DNA of 64,000 bases from Sporomusa malonica (GTDB lineage: Bacteria > Bacillota > Negativicutes > Sporomusales > Sporomusaceae), in the NCBI RefSeq assembly GCF_041428715.1, contig NZ_CP155572.1; one strand, given 5' to 3'. Under the pieces are notes generated by a model. It saw only the letters and a program-made list of their open reading frames with translations. It was not told where the DNA came from and did no database searches. The translations under genes were made by a program, and so were the position numbers. Numbering within the stretch: the stretch's first letter is position 1; every line of letters starts with the position of its first letter. Positions 1-8,433 of the stretch are shown piece after piece.

Positions 1-11
1 GGAGGTGCAAT

Positions 12-155
12 ATGGAGGAAGGAATTTGTGATGTTTGTAAGCAAAAGAAATCTTGTTATGTGCAAAAAAGTGAGTATGTTGATAAAAGTGGCGTTAAACA
101 TCATATCAAAGAACTTTTATGTCCAGACTGTTTATCAGTGAATGATGTTGATTAA
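12..155 (+). CDS. Small double-CxxC protein (47 aa), zinc-ribbon-like
   Basis: A 47-residue protein begins at an ATG five bases after a strong GGAGGTG ribosome-binding site at positions 1-7. It has two CxxC knuckles, CDVC at residues 7-10 and CPDC near residues 38-41, separated by about 27 residues rich in Lys, His and Tyr. That spacing fits a single structural zinc site. A rho-independent terminator follows directly, so it is the last or only gene of its transcript; the upstream part lies outside the window. I do not recognise a named family. A small zinc-binding or RNA-binding role is inference only. Confidence 0.7.
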   Translation: MEEGICDVCKQKKSCYVQKSEYVDKSGVKHHIKELLCPDCLSVNDVD

Positions 156-165
156 GCTGGCCAAA

Positions 166-205
166 AAGACTCGCGAAGGACTGTGCCTGCCGCGAGTTTT
201 TTTTG
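166..205 (+). terminator. Rho-independent terminator after the small zinc protein
   Basis: ACTCGCG at 169-175 pairs with CGCGAGT at 191-197, and the stem is followed by a run of eight T residues. Confidence 0.85.
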
Positions 206-343
206 ACTCAATATAATTCCAGAAAACGTTATTGACGTGCTAGTTAAAATATGTTTAGAATCAGATAGAACAATTAATTATATTAATAAGAGAAAGGCCG
301 CAAACTTGTCGGGAGAGGATAAGCCTGCGCTGTTAAACCTAAT

Positions 344-895
344 ATGAATTATGTAGCAATCGATTTTGAAACAGCCAATAGCAGCCGTGCGAGCGCCTGC
401 AGTTTGGCTGCTATTACGGTGGAAAATGGGAAGATTGTGCGCTCTGCGTATTCGCTTATTCAGCCGCCTGTACTTAAATTTGATTATTGGAATACTAAGA
501 TTCACGGAATAACCGTCGACGATGTTGTCGACAAACCGACCTTTGCCGAATTATGGGATAGAATAAGGCCCCATCTGGAAGAAAAAATCGTGATTGCCCA
601 TAATGCGTCTTTTGATATCAGTGTTTTGCGCAGTATGCTGAATGAGTACGGACTCCCGCATCCTGCCTTTCGTTATGCTTGCACAGTTGATATTGCCAGA
701 CGCGTTTGGACAGATCTGGACAACTACAAACTGCCAACATTGGCTAAGCGTTTTTCGATCGACTTCGAGCATCACAATGCATTGCATGACGCGCGTACCT
801 GTGCAATGATTGCACTTTTAGCCAGGGCAGACACCAAGGCAAGTAGCTTTTTGCATTTAACTGATATGATGGAGATTGCTGTTCGAGAATTTTAA
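344..895 (+). CDS. DEDDh 3'-5' exonuclease (DnaQ / Pol III epsilon-like)
   Basis: A 183-residue, single-domain exonuclease of the DnaQ superfamily. The catalytic set is visible: D7 and E9 in the DFET motif (Exo I), D91 in the HNASFD segment (Exo II), and H144/D149 in HNALHDA (Exo III), which is the DEDDh form. The family removes nucleotides from the 3' end of DNA or RNA using two metal ions. At this length it is a stand-alone trimming or proofreading nuclease, not part of a polymerase polypeptide. The ribosome-binding site upstream of the ATG is weak. The next gene starts about 20 bases downstream, so the two may be co-transcribed, although their functions look unrelated. Confidence 0.88.
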   Translation: MNYVAIDFETANSSRASACSLAAITVENGKIVRSAYSLIQPPVLKFDYWNTKIHGITVDDVVDKPTFAELWDRIRPHLEEKIVIAHNASFDISVLRSMLNEYGLPHPAFRYACTVDIARRVWTDLDNYKLPTLAKRFSIDFEHHNALHDARTCAMIALLARADTKASSFLHLTDMMEIAVREF

Positions 896-916
896 AATCG
901 AGAGTAGGTGAGCAAG

Positions 917-2185
917 GTGAGAAAACCACAAACCTTTTTACAGATTTTCTTTCTTGTGATTGTCTTATTATTAACTTCTTCATCAGTGCTTTTCTCCTCA
1001 ATAGCCCATGGCGCTACCGCCATCCCTGATCATGTTACTTTAACCTGGGCAGATGATCCGCGGACGACCCAGACCATCACCTGGAGAACAGGGGTTACTA
1101 CTGTGGGCGGGCAGGTGGAATATGCAGAGGTAGCAAATACGCACTCTTTCCTTAATAATGCCAGGGTTGCCGCTGCTGGCATCGCAGGATTAAAAACTAA
1201 CCTAGGCGATATGGCCATTCATTCAGTTACATTAACAGGTCTCAAATCAGGCACTCGTTATGTTTATCGGGTGGGAGGTCCAGGTTGTTGGAGTGAACCA
1301 CGAATTTTTACTACAGCGTCTGCCGCCATTTCTGGATTTAAGTTCCTTGTATTTGGGGATTCCCAGAGTATTAACTATGATGTTTGGAAGTCTACGATAA
1401 GAAATGCCTACCAGGCGCATCCTGAGGCAGCATTTTTTGCTAATGTTGGGGACCTAGTTGATGTGGGGCAGGATTATAATGAATGGAATAATTGGTTTTC
1501 GGCTGCGCGCGGGGTTATTGATACCATTCCGGCTATGCCGATCACTGGTAATCATGAGACATATACGTTAGAACGGCAGTTTTCCATGCCGGTATTTTTT
1601 ACTGCCCAATTTAACTTGCCGCCTAATGGCCCTGAGAGACTCAAAGGGCAGGTATACTCGTTTGACTACGGTGATGCGCATTTTGTTATGTTGGACAGTC
1701 AGGCGGGAGAACAAGCCAAGTTTGTACCTGGCATGCTGAGCGAACAGAGAATATGGCTTGAAAAAGATCTAAGAATGACTAATAAAAAATGGAAGATAGC
1801 CTTTATCCACCGGCCTCTTTATAATAATAAAAATACTGAGGCTAACGAAAATATCGAGAGGGTATTTAGGCCGCTTTTTGACCAATACCATGTTGATGTA
1901 GTATTTACAGGCCATGACCATGTCTACTCCCGTACCTATCCCCTCCGCGATGGTGTTAGGACCGACACTTCTGAGAAGGGAACAGTCTATGTAGCTTCCG
2001 GCCGTAGTGGTACAAAAACGTACAGAAATACAATATCTAAAGATTGGAATGAATTTTTTTACAGTCCAGTGGATGAACCTAATTACATCACAGTAGAGGT
2101 GATGGGGGACGTTCTTACTGTCAAATCATTTAAACAAAGTGGCACATTAATTGATGCTTGGGTGATCAGGAAAGCAACTAAATAA
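917..2185 (+). CDS. Secreted purple acid phosphatase-like metallophosphoesterase
   Basis: A calcineurin-like phosphoesterase of the purple acid phosphatase group, predicted to hydrolyse phosphate esters outside the cytoplasm. A basic start, a long hydrophobic stretch and an A-x-A-like site near residue 33 form a signal peptide. Next comes an Fn3-like purple acid phosphatase N-domain (about residues 35-135), then the metallophosphoesterase domain with GDSQ, GDLVD, GNHE, the HRPLY segment and GHDH, which together supply the metal ligands. The start is set at the GTG at 917 because AGGTGAG lies five bases before it; an in-frame GTG at 908 is the longer alternative but lacks a well-spaced ribosome-binding site. 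A terminator shared with the convergent CarD gene follows. Substrate unknown. Confidence 0.85.
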   Translation: MRKPQTFLQIFFLVIVLLLTSSSVLFSSIAHGATAIPDHVTLTWADDPRTTQTITWRTGVTTVGGQVEYAEVANTHSFLNNARVAAAGIAGLKTNLGDMAIHSVTLTGLKSGTRYVYRVGGPGCWSEPRIFTTASAAISGFKFLVFGDSQSINYDVWKSTIRNAYQAHPEAAFFANVGDLVDVGQDYNEWNNWFSAARGVIDTIPAMPITGNHETYTLERQFSMPVFFTAQFNLPPNGPERLKGQVYSFDYGDAHFVMLDSQAGEQAKFVPGMLSEQRIWLEKDLRMTNKKWKIAFIHRPLYNNKNTEANENIERVFRPLFDQYHVDVVFTGHDHVYSRTYPLRDGVRTDTSEKGTVYVASGRSGTKTYRNTISKDWNEFFYSPVDEPNYITVEVMGDVLTVKSFKQSGTLIDAWVIRKATK

Positions 2186-2190
2186 AAGCA

Positions 2191-2231
2191 AAAAAAAACA
2201 TCCTGGCCAATTTAGCCCAGGATGTTTTTGC
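2191..2231. terminator. Bidirectional terminator between phosphatase and CarD genes
   Basis: AACATCCTGG (2197-2206) and CCCAGGATGTT (2216-2226) form a long stem, with an A-run on the left and a T-run on the right. It can serve both convergent genes. Confidence 0.85.
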
Positions 2232-2239
2232 CGACCGTC

Positions 2240-2725
2240 TTATTTGGCATTGAACATTTCATCTAAGAAATGAGTGGCCTGTTCATGGGGAATGTCTTTT
2301 ACCAATACCACTTCGCTGATAAGAATCTGCCGGACATTATCAAGCATGTTCTTGTCAGCCATTCCCAATTTCCGCTTATTTTTGATTCTGAGCAAATCCC
2401 GTATGACCTCAATCTCATCATAGATGTCGCCGGTTTTCATCTTGCTCATGTTCAGTCGCTGTCTTTGTGTGTCATTCATTACTAACTCAGTCTCGCCGTT
2501 ATCATGGAAAGTACTCAGTACATCATCAAGCTTGTCAGGATCTACGACTGGTCTCATACCCAGCTTCTCCGTTTTATCAAAAGGGAGCATTACCTGCATG
2601 TTTCTGTGAGGTATGTTCACAACATAATAAAGCTGTGTTTGACCGAAGATTTCTTTTTCTTCGATCTTTTCAATAATACCTCCACCATGCATCGGGTAAA
2701 AAATCTTATCGCCAATTTGAAACAT
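2240..2725 (-). CDS. carD: CarD/CdnL-family transcriptional regulator
   Basis: A 161-residue CarD-type protein that binds the RNA polymerase beta subunit and stabilises open promoter complexes. The N-terminal Tudor-like RNA-polymerase-interacting domain starts FQIGDKIFYPMHGGG, the usual hallmark with the conserved YP.HG core. The C-terminal half is helical (Arg/Lys-rich helices from about residue 90), as in the DNA-contacting domain of the family. The start is placed at the internal ATG at 2725, which has GGGGTGA four bases upstream; the open frame extends 13 codons further but without a usable ribosome-binding site. Single gene, convergent with the phosphatase. Confidence 0.9.
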   Translation of the reverse strand: MFQIGDKIFYPMHGGGIIEKIEEKEIFGQTQLYYVVNIPHRNMQVMLPFDKTEKLGMRPVVDPDKLDDVLSTFHDNGETELVMNDTQRQRLNMSKMKTGDIYDEIEVIRDLLRIKNKRKLGMADKNMLDNVRQILISEVVLVKDIPHEQATHFLDEMFNAK

Positions 2726-2881
2726 GAAGTCACCCCCTAGTAACGATGTAACTAAGTATACCACAATAATCAGAGAATATCAACTCGAAAACAATTATTA
2801 TATCATTGGGGTTTGAGTCCGTCAATATATTATTATACATAATCTAGAGAGTAGCCTTAAGCGGAGGACTGGGGGCGAGAT

Positions 2882-3763
2882 TCAGTTTACTGGGCGAAAT
2901 GAGCTTGTAATAAAGTTAATGAAGGCTCGTGCGGCATTTGATAGGTATCTGCTGTGATTCCAGGCCAGAACAATCTCAAAGTAAATTGGATTCGTAAGGG
3001 GGCGGCTTTGGACAGTATCATGCTTCCGGGTAATTGCATCAAAGAGAAAAGCAATGCCTGCTCCCTGTTCAACAAGACCGATGATGGTTTCGATCTGGCT
3101 GGAGACAAAGACGATCTGCGGTGTAAACTGATGCTTAGCACACTCTGTTGTAATGATTTGCCTGATATAGGTATCTTCTTTTAACAAGATAAATGGCTGA
3201 TCGCTGAGCTGGTTGAACGGGATGTTTTGAAGGCTGCTGAAAGGATGGTCTGGAGGCAAGCAGACATGGATTTGACCTGAGGTAATAGGGAGCAAGTCTA
3301 ATTCGGCCGTAGTGGTAGATTTAGTGATAATCCCTATATCGAGTTTGCCTTGTTCGACTAACTTTTGGATGGTTAAAGAACCGCCTTCAATGGCGCTAAG
3401 CTCAAGCAGCGGGAATTGTCGGTGAAACTGGGAAAAAATATGAGGGAAAAGAAAGGCCCCAATCATCGGTGGAATTCCAATCTTAATCGAACCCTTTTGC
3501 AACAGTCGCAGGTCGTTCATTTCTGTTACTGAGTCATCAAGGCGAGTGAGGATTTCGTTAACTCGCTGGATAAATATAAGTCCCTCGGAAGTCAATTGGA
3601 TTTGTCGTTGGCTGCGGTCAAAAAGCAAGACGCCAAGCTCTTCTTCTAATTTTTGAATTGCAATTGACACTGATGGTTGAGCAACACGCAGTTGTTCGGC
3701 TGCTTTTGAGATGCTTTTTAAGCGGCTAGCCATTTGAAAGTATTCTAATTGCCGTAGATCCAT
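2882..3763 (-). CDS. LysR-family transcriptional regulator
   Basis: A 293-residue LysR regulator. The N-terminal winged helix-turn-helix (residues 1-60, RQLEYFQ start, AAEQLRVAQPSVS recognition helix, LLFDRS wing) is followed by a periplasmic-binding-protein-like effector domain from about residue 90. It has a good AAGGAG ribosome-binding site. The protein is clearly in the same subfamily as the regulator at 21484-22392: they share the start, the ELGVLLFDRSQ and PPMIGA segments and the PFxLLKE segment. No divergent partner gene sits next to it; the following 326 bases are non-coding, so its target is not evident. Confidence 0.9.
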   Translation of the reverse strand: MDLRQLEYFQMASRLKSISKAAEQLRVAQPSVSIAIQKLEEELGVLLFDRSQRQIQLTSEGLIFIQRVNEILTRLDDSVTEMNDLRLLQKGSIKIGIPPMIGAFLFPHIFSQFHRQFPLLELSAIEGGSLTIQKLVEQGKLDIGIITKSTTTAELDLLPITSGQIHVCLPPDHPFSSLQNIPFNQLSDQPFILLKEDTYIRQIITTECAKHQFTPQIVFVSSQIETIIGLVEQGAGIAFLFDAITRKHDTVQSRPLTNPIYFEIVLAWNHSRYLSNAARAFINFITSSFRPVN

Positions 3764-4089
3764 AAGATAAGCTCCTTGCGATAGTCTATAATTATAGTAA
3801 CATATTTTAGTGAAGTTGCTTAGAAAAAAATATATATAAAAAATATTGAGAAAAATTAGAAATCATGAAAGAATTCAAAGGGAAATGGAGAATACAATTT
3901 AACATAGACAAGTAGGCAACCATACAAAAAACCTATATGATAAAATTTGAGTTTTTCTATTAAACAATAATGCGACCCCGTTCTTTCGGGGTCGCCTCTG
4001 TTGATTATTTACAAAATTTGTACTGTTAAGAAGGGAAGATTGTCGCAGCGTAGAAAACATTACATATAAAAGATGCTATCATAAGGTGG
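3764..4089. other. Intergenic region (326 bp), AT-rich, with one stem-loop
   Basis: No gene is visible. A 12-bp palindrome (CTATAATTATAG, 3786-3797) lies just upstream of the LysR start and contains a TATAAT-like -10 element on the minus strand. An 8-bp GC-rich stem, GCGACCCC at 3972-3979 with GGGGTCGC at 3988-3995, lies before the GntR gene. Its flanking T-tracts are poor, so it could be a weak terminator or an mRNA structure. Confidence 0.6.
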
Positions 4090-4851
4090 ATGCAAAAAAA
4101 ATTCATGGACAGAATTAATAAGAATTCATTTACACCTCCCTTCTATCAGTTGGCAACCATCCTAGAGAAAAGGATATTATCAGGGGAGTTGAAAGCTGGC
4201 GAGCCGCTGCCGTCAGAAAACGATCTTGGACGTGAATATGAACTCAGCCGGACGACTGTCCGTAAGTGTTTAAGTTTGCTTGCCGAGCGCGGCCTTATCA
4301 GTGCACAGCAGGGCCGGGGGACTTTTGTATCAAGGCCTTCTTTGGACCGTGCTGAATTTTCAATGAATGAGTTCAATGTACATGTAGCGCAAATGGGGAA
4401 AGAGCCAGGATACCGGCTGATCCATGTGCGTTTTCGCAAGGAACTCCCGGAATTTGCTATAAAGTTAGGCATGGTGGCCAGTCAGGGCATTTTATATTAT
4501 TGCCGGCTGCTTATGGCAGATGATGAACCGGTCGCGGTTGAGCACAAATATATGGCATATATCAAGGGACGGCCTATTCTAGAAAATGAGTTTCAGTATA
4601 AAGCTTTTTCCGAAATCATTACCATCCATACAGATATTCTGCCAGTGCGAAGTCAGGCCATTCTCAGTGCTGAAAGCGCCAGTGAATTTGATGCCAATTT
4701 ACTTACTGTAGCGCTGGGGTCGCCTGTCCTAAAGCTGCAACAGGCTCTGTATGACAGCGATAACAGACCTATCGGCATTGGGGTATTTTATTATCGCGGC
4801 GATCGGTATTCGCTAGTTTCAGATATTCAACCGTTGAAGGGAGAGCGATGA
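4090..4851 (+). CDS. GntR/HutC-family regulator of the corrinoid methyltransfer cluster
   Basis: A 253-residue regulator with a winged helix-turn-helix (about residues 16-80, LPSENDLGREYELSRTTVRK, then the GRGTFV wing) and a C-terminal UTRA ligand-binding domain (about 100-245). HutC-type proteins usually repress catabolic operons and release DNA on binding a small effector. It is the first gene of a co-directional cluster and overlaps the corrinoid-protein gene by four bases (ATGA), so the two are translationally coupled. That is strong context for control of methyl-group metabolism. The AAGGTGG sequence abuts the ATG at 4090, so translation may instead begin at the ATG at 4105. Confidence 0.87.
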   Translation: MQKKFMDRINKNSFTPPFYQLATILEKRILSGELKAGEPLPSENDLGREYELSRTTVRKCLSLLAERGLISAQQGRGTFVSRPSLDRAEFSMNEFNVHVAQMGKEPGYRLIHVRFRKELPEFAIKLGMVASQGILYYCRLLMADDEPVAVEHKYMAYIKGRPILENEFQYKAFSEIITIHTDILPVRSQAILSAESASEFDANLLTVALGSPVLKLQQALYDSDNRPIGIGVFYYRGDRYSLVSDIQPLKGER

Positions 4852-5492
4852 AAGTGTTAGCACTTCTGGCAAATGCCATTAGCGAGCTTGATGAGCCGCT
4901 GGCGCTCGAATTGGTCAAAAATGGTCTGGAATCTGGTATTTCTCCGCTGGATATTGTCGAGGAATGCCGCTCCGGTTTGGTAGCTGTGGGCGATAGATAC
5001 TCTCGGGGAGAATACTTTTTAGGTGATTTAATCCTTTCATCAGAGATTTTTTCCCAAATAATGGATATTTTGGGGCCGGTAGTTGAACCAAACGAAAAAA
5101 AACCATTCATTGGCAAGATTGTTTTTGGTACTATCGAAGGCGATATTCATGATATTGGCAAAAATTTAGTAGGTTCATTGCTGAGATGCTATGGCTTTGA
5201 AGTATACGATCTGGGGGTGGATGTGCCACCAGATCGGTTCATGTTGGCTTTGACTGAGTCAGGTGCCCCAATACTATGCCTGTGCACCTTGCTGTCTCCC
5301 GGTTTTGAAGCGTTAAAACGGACAATTCAATTGGTACGGCTGATTGAACGCAACTCAAAAATTAAAATTCTCATCGGCGGATTAGTCAACGAAAAGGTGA
5401 GAGAGTATACTGGGGCAGACGCCTGGGTAGATGATGCACGGCAGGGAGTGGAAATATGCCTGGACTGGAGCAGAGAGTTAACACAAAAGTAG
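4848..5492 (+). CDS. Corrinoid (B12-binding) methyltransferase protein
   Basis: A 214-residue methyl-carrier protein like MtaC/MttC. Its N-terminal helical cap (about residues 1-85) and Rossmann-like B12 domain bind a cobamide base-off/His-on through the signature EGDIHDIGKN, whose His is the lower axial cobalt ligand. A CTLLSP segment and GG near residue 182 supply the remaining nucleotide-tail contacts. In such systems the cobalt accepts a methyl group from a methoxy or methylamine substrate and passes it to a second acceptor. The gene is flanked by its likely activator (37-base overlap downstream) and its regulator. Confidence 0.92.
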   Translation: MKVLALLANAISELDEPLALELVKNGLESGISPLDIVEECRSGLVAVGDRYSRGEYFLGDLILSSEIFSQIMDILGPVVEPNEKKPFIGKIVFGTIEGDIHDIGKNLVGSLLRCYGFEVYDLGVDVPPDRFMLALTESGAPILCLCTLLSPGFEALKRTIQLVRLIERNSKIKILIGGLVNEKVREYTGADAWVDDARQGVEICLDWSRELTQK

Positions 5493-7324
5493 TTATCGAT
5501 TATCAACCTATTGGCAAACGGGTGTATGCAAATATTGGACAAACTGTCTTAGAAGCGGCTCAAGGCTTAGAACTATTTGAACATGGCATTAGTACGCCCT
5601 GTGGCGGCAAAGGACTGTGCGCCCGGTGCTTGGTAAGGCTGGTAACAGGCGAGTTAGCACCAGTGTCGCCGACCGAAAAAAATATGCTTACACCAGAACG
5701 CCTTGAACAGGGATACCGCTTAGCTTGTCAGGCTAAAATTGACGGCCCCTGCAAGATAGAGATTCCGGTAACATCCCTGATTGGCCGTCAGCAGTTACAA
5801 GTAGCAGGCTGCTTGCAGGCTGTAGAGGTTGATTATGGGCTAAAGCGGTATATTATTTCAGGTTTGGTAAGGACAAGTATTCATTACCCCTATTCACTGT
5901 GGCAACAGATGGAGCAAATCTTTAAAGATAGGTATGACCTGACTGGACTCAAGGTTGGTTTGAATTTGTTACGTAGTGTGAATCCGGCTGCCGTTGCCGG
6001 GGAGCTGGCGGTTACTGTTCATGATAACCAAATTGTGGACGTAGCTGACTTAGATACCAATTATGAGCCATTAGGCTTAGCTGTTGACTTAGGCACAACC
6101 AAAATTGCAGCTTTTCTTATTAGGCTGGATACCGGAGAAACTGTGGCTGCGGAAGGAGTTTTGAATCCGCAGATTGCTTATGGCGAAGATTTGATGAGTA
6201 GGTTAGCGTTTGCAATGGAGAGTGAAGAGAATGCCCGGCAGATGATCAGTGCCGCTGCTGACGGCATTAATGAGTTGGCGCAGCGCCTGACTGCCTCGAT
6301 GAGTGTAGGTGTTGAACAGATCAGTCAGGCTGTCATTGTTGCAAATACGGCCATGCATCATTTATTGTTAGGCCTGCCAATAAAGCAGCTGGCTTTCTCC
6401 CCCTATGTCCCGGCGGCGACTCTTCCTATTGAGACGGTAGCAGAGGTGATTGGTCTGAAATTAGGGGAGCAGGCACGGGTTTATATGACGCCCCCAATCG
6501 GCGGTTTTGTCGGTGGCGACCATGTTGCAATGATTCAGTCCAGTAGAGTTGATGAAGCGCAAGGAATAACACTAGGTATTGATATCGGAACAAATACCGA
6601 GGTTGTTCTGGCTGTTAACGAGAGAATGATTTCCTCCTGCTCTTGTGCATCAGGGCCAGCCTTTGAAGGCGCTCATGTTTATCAGGGAATGCGGGCAGTA
6701 AATGGAGCCATTAGCGAGGTAAGGCTTTCAAATAATGGCGAAGAAGTGAACTGGCAGACAATCGGCGGGCAGAAGCCGATCGGGTTGTGCGGCTCAGGTA
6801 TTATTGACGCGATTGCCGAGTTAAACAGGGCAGGTATCATTGCAGTGAATGGCAGGCTTGACCCTAATCACCCGCGGGTAAGAACCGAGGCGGGGAAAGT
6901 GCCTGAGTTTCTCCTTGTGACGCGTGAAGACAGCGGCTGTAATAGTGATATCGTCATTACCCAGAAAGATATTGGCGAGATACAATTAGCCAAGGCGGCT
7001 ATTGCCAGCGGGATTAGCACATTATTGAGCGCCTGCGGCGTTAAAGTGGAAGAGATTGAAAACGTAATTATCGCTGGTGCTTTTGGCTCTTTTTTGCGAC
7101 TTGAGAGTGCTATTGCCGTGGGCATGCTGCCAAACCTTCCGCTTGAACGGTTCGCTCAGGTTGGCAATGCTGCCGGCGCTGGGGCATGTATGAGTCTGGT
7201 ATCTGAGCAGGAACGCCGCCGGGCTGAACGTTTGGCGACTACTATTAAGCACTTGGATTTGGCGGTGCAGCCGGAATTTAAACGGGAGTTTGCCAAGGCA
7301 TTAAAATTTCCGCGAGTCAGTTAG
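5456..7324 (+). CDS. Reductive activator of corrinoid proteins (RACo-like, 2Fe-2S + ASKHA ATPase)
   Basis: A 622-residue protein that uses ATP to lower the barrier for re-reducing inactive Co(II) corrinoid proteins to Co(I). An N-terminal 2Fe-2S ferredoxin domain has C49, C55, C58 and C91. A linker precedes a C-terminal ASKHA (actin-like) ATPase region with phosphate-1 motif VDLGTTK (about residue 210), phosphate-2 motif IDIGTNTE (about 377) and the adenosine motif IIAGAFGSF (about 536). The architecture matches RACo/RamA-like activators of the DUF4445 group. The start overlaps the corrinoid gene by 37 bases; GGGAGTGGAA precedes the ATG. Its partner is almost certainly the protein encoded just upstream. 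Confidence 0.92.
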   Translation: MPGLEQRVNTKVVIDYQPIGKRVYANIGQTVLEAAQGLELFEHGISTPCGGKGLCARCLVRLVTGELAPVSPTEKNMLTPERLEQGYRLACQAKIDGPCKIEIPVTSLIGRQQLQVAGCLQAVEVDYGLKRYIISGLVRTSIHYPYSLWQQMEQIFKDRYDLTGLKVGLNLLRSVNPAAVAGELAVTVHDNQIVDVADLDTNYEPLGLAVDLGTTKIAAFLIRLDTGETVAAEGVLNPQIAYGEDLMSRLAFAMESEENARQMISAAADGINELAQRLTASMSVGVEQISQAVIVANTAMHHLLLGLPIKQLAFSPYVPAATLPIETVAEVIGLKLGEQARVYMTPPIGGFVGGDHVAMIQSSRVDEAQGITLGIDIGTNTEVVLAVNERMISSCSCASGPAFEGAHVYQGMRAVNGAISEVRLSNNGEEVNWQTIGGQKPIGLCGSGIIDAIAELNRAGIIAVNGRLDPNHPRVRTEAGKVPEFLLVTREDSGCNSDIVITQKDIGEIQLAKAAIASGISTLLSACGVKVEEIENVIIAGAFGSFLRLESAIAVGMLPNLPLERFAQVGNAAGAGACMSLVSEQERRRAERLATTIKHLDLAVQPEFKREFAKALKFPRVS

Positions 7325-7339
7325 GGTGTTGGAGGCATT

Positions 7340-8251
7340 ATGGATCACATTACAAGGGTTGAATCTGCTATTAAACGTCAGCCAGTTGACCGGACACCCT
7401 GTGCAGAGTTGGTTATTACCGATGATCTTGTGCAGACCATGTTTGGCCAAGAGGCTGCTCAGTTTGAACACCGTTTAGAATTCATTGAGACCATGGGCTT
7501 GGATGCGGTATGTTTGCATCCAAGCTATGATTCACGACTTGAAGGTATTCCCTGTGTTCAGGATGTGGTTTTTTGCGATTTGAAAAAGTGGGTTAACACA
7601 GATTTATTCACATTTGCCGTACTGGATGGCCCCGTGGGGTGGGGCGGCAGGTTGCTGGGTTTTGAACAGTTGATGAGGAAACTAGTCCGCGGTCATGATG
7701 ACTTCTTGAGCTTAATGACTGCAGTTGAGCAAATGAATATGTCTCTTATGAACAGGCTAGCCGGTAACGGCGTAAATGGTATCCTTATCGCTGACGATAT
7801 TGCATTTAACCAGGGAGTTATTGCTCGTCCCGCAATTATGCGCCAATTATTGTTTCCTTCACTGGTTCGTCAGGTTGAACATGCCAAGCAGTTAGGTCTA
7901 CCGGTTTTCTTTCACTCTGATGGTAATCTGGAGTTGGTACTTGAGGACATCGCGGCAGCAGGCTTTGACGGCTTACAATGCATTGAATCGTTAGCGAGGA
8001 TGGACATTGGGGCAATAAAAGAACAGTACGGTCATAAGCTATGTCTGTGGGGCAACCTGGATCCTGCCGAATTAATTGAGCCGCGTAGCCTGAGTGAACT
8101 TGAGTATACTGTGAATCAGATTATTACTGCGGCTGGCAACGATAGCGGGTTGATTTTTGGCACAAGTAGTGGTCTTTTTGAAAAAATGCGATTGGAAAGC
8201 ATAAAGGCTGTTTATGAATTTGCCAGGAAATGCAATAGAATGAGTTGTTAG
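7340..8251 (+). CDS. Uroporphyrinogen-decarboxylase-family methyltransferase
   Basis: A 303-residue TIM-barrel protein of the UroD/MtaA family. It starts with the typical RVESAIKRQPVDRTP segment and contains FHSDGN (about residue 191) and WGNLDP (about 235). Members in this context transfer methyl groups to or from a corrinoid protein. In MtaA-type enzymes a His-x-Cys pair holds zinc; here the corresponding motif reads HSD, without the Cys, so it is not a standard thiol-activating MtaA/MtbA. It may act as the substrate-side demethylase or use a different acceptor. Last enzyme gene of the cluster, 15 bases after the activator, followed by a strong stem-loop. Confidence 0.82.
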   Translation: MDHITRVESAIKRQPVDRTPCAELVITDDLVQTMFGQEAAQFEHRLEFIETMGLDAVCLHPSYDSRLEGIPCVQDVVFCDLKKWVNTDLFTFAVLDGPVGWGGRLLGFEQLMRKLVRGHDDFLSLMTAVEQMNMSLMNRLAGNGVNGILIADDIAFNQGVIARPAIMRQLLFPSLVRQVEHAKQLGLPVFFHSDGNLELVLEDIAAAGFDGLQCIESLARMDIGAIKEQYGHKLCLWGNLDPAELIEPRSLSELEYTVNQIITAAGNDSGLIFGTSSGLFEKMRLESIKAVYEFARKCNRMSC

Positions 8252-8260
8252 TTACTGAAA

Positions 8261-8304
8261 AATGGTCTTGAACTTTATAACATGAGTTCAAGACCATTAG
8301 TTTT
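8261..8304 (+). terminator. Stem-loop terminator after the methyltransferase gene
   Basis: A perfect 14-bp stem (8261-8274 with 8284-8297) with a 9-base loop is followed by AGTTTTG. It separates the methyltransferase from the transporter gene. Confidence 0.7.
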
Positions 8305-8433
8305 GTGTGAAAACAATAAAAAATCTAAATATTAAAAAAGGATAATATAAGTGGTGCAGCGTATATAAATACGTAGTTGTCTACACGTCTACTCTTTGCA
8401 AGAGAAAGAAGAATGATATCGAGGAAAGGTTGA

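Noticed and set aside
3972..3995. GC-rich stem-loop as a definite terminator
   Set aside because: Neither side has a convincing T-tract and no gene ends nearby on the plus strand, so it is mentioned only within the intergenic entry.
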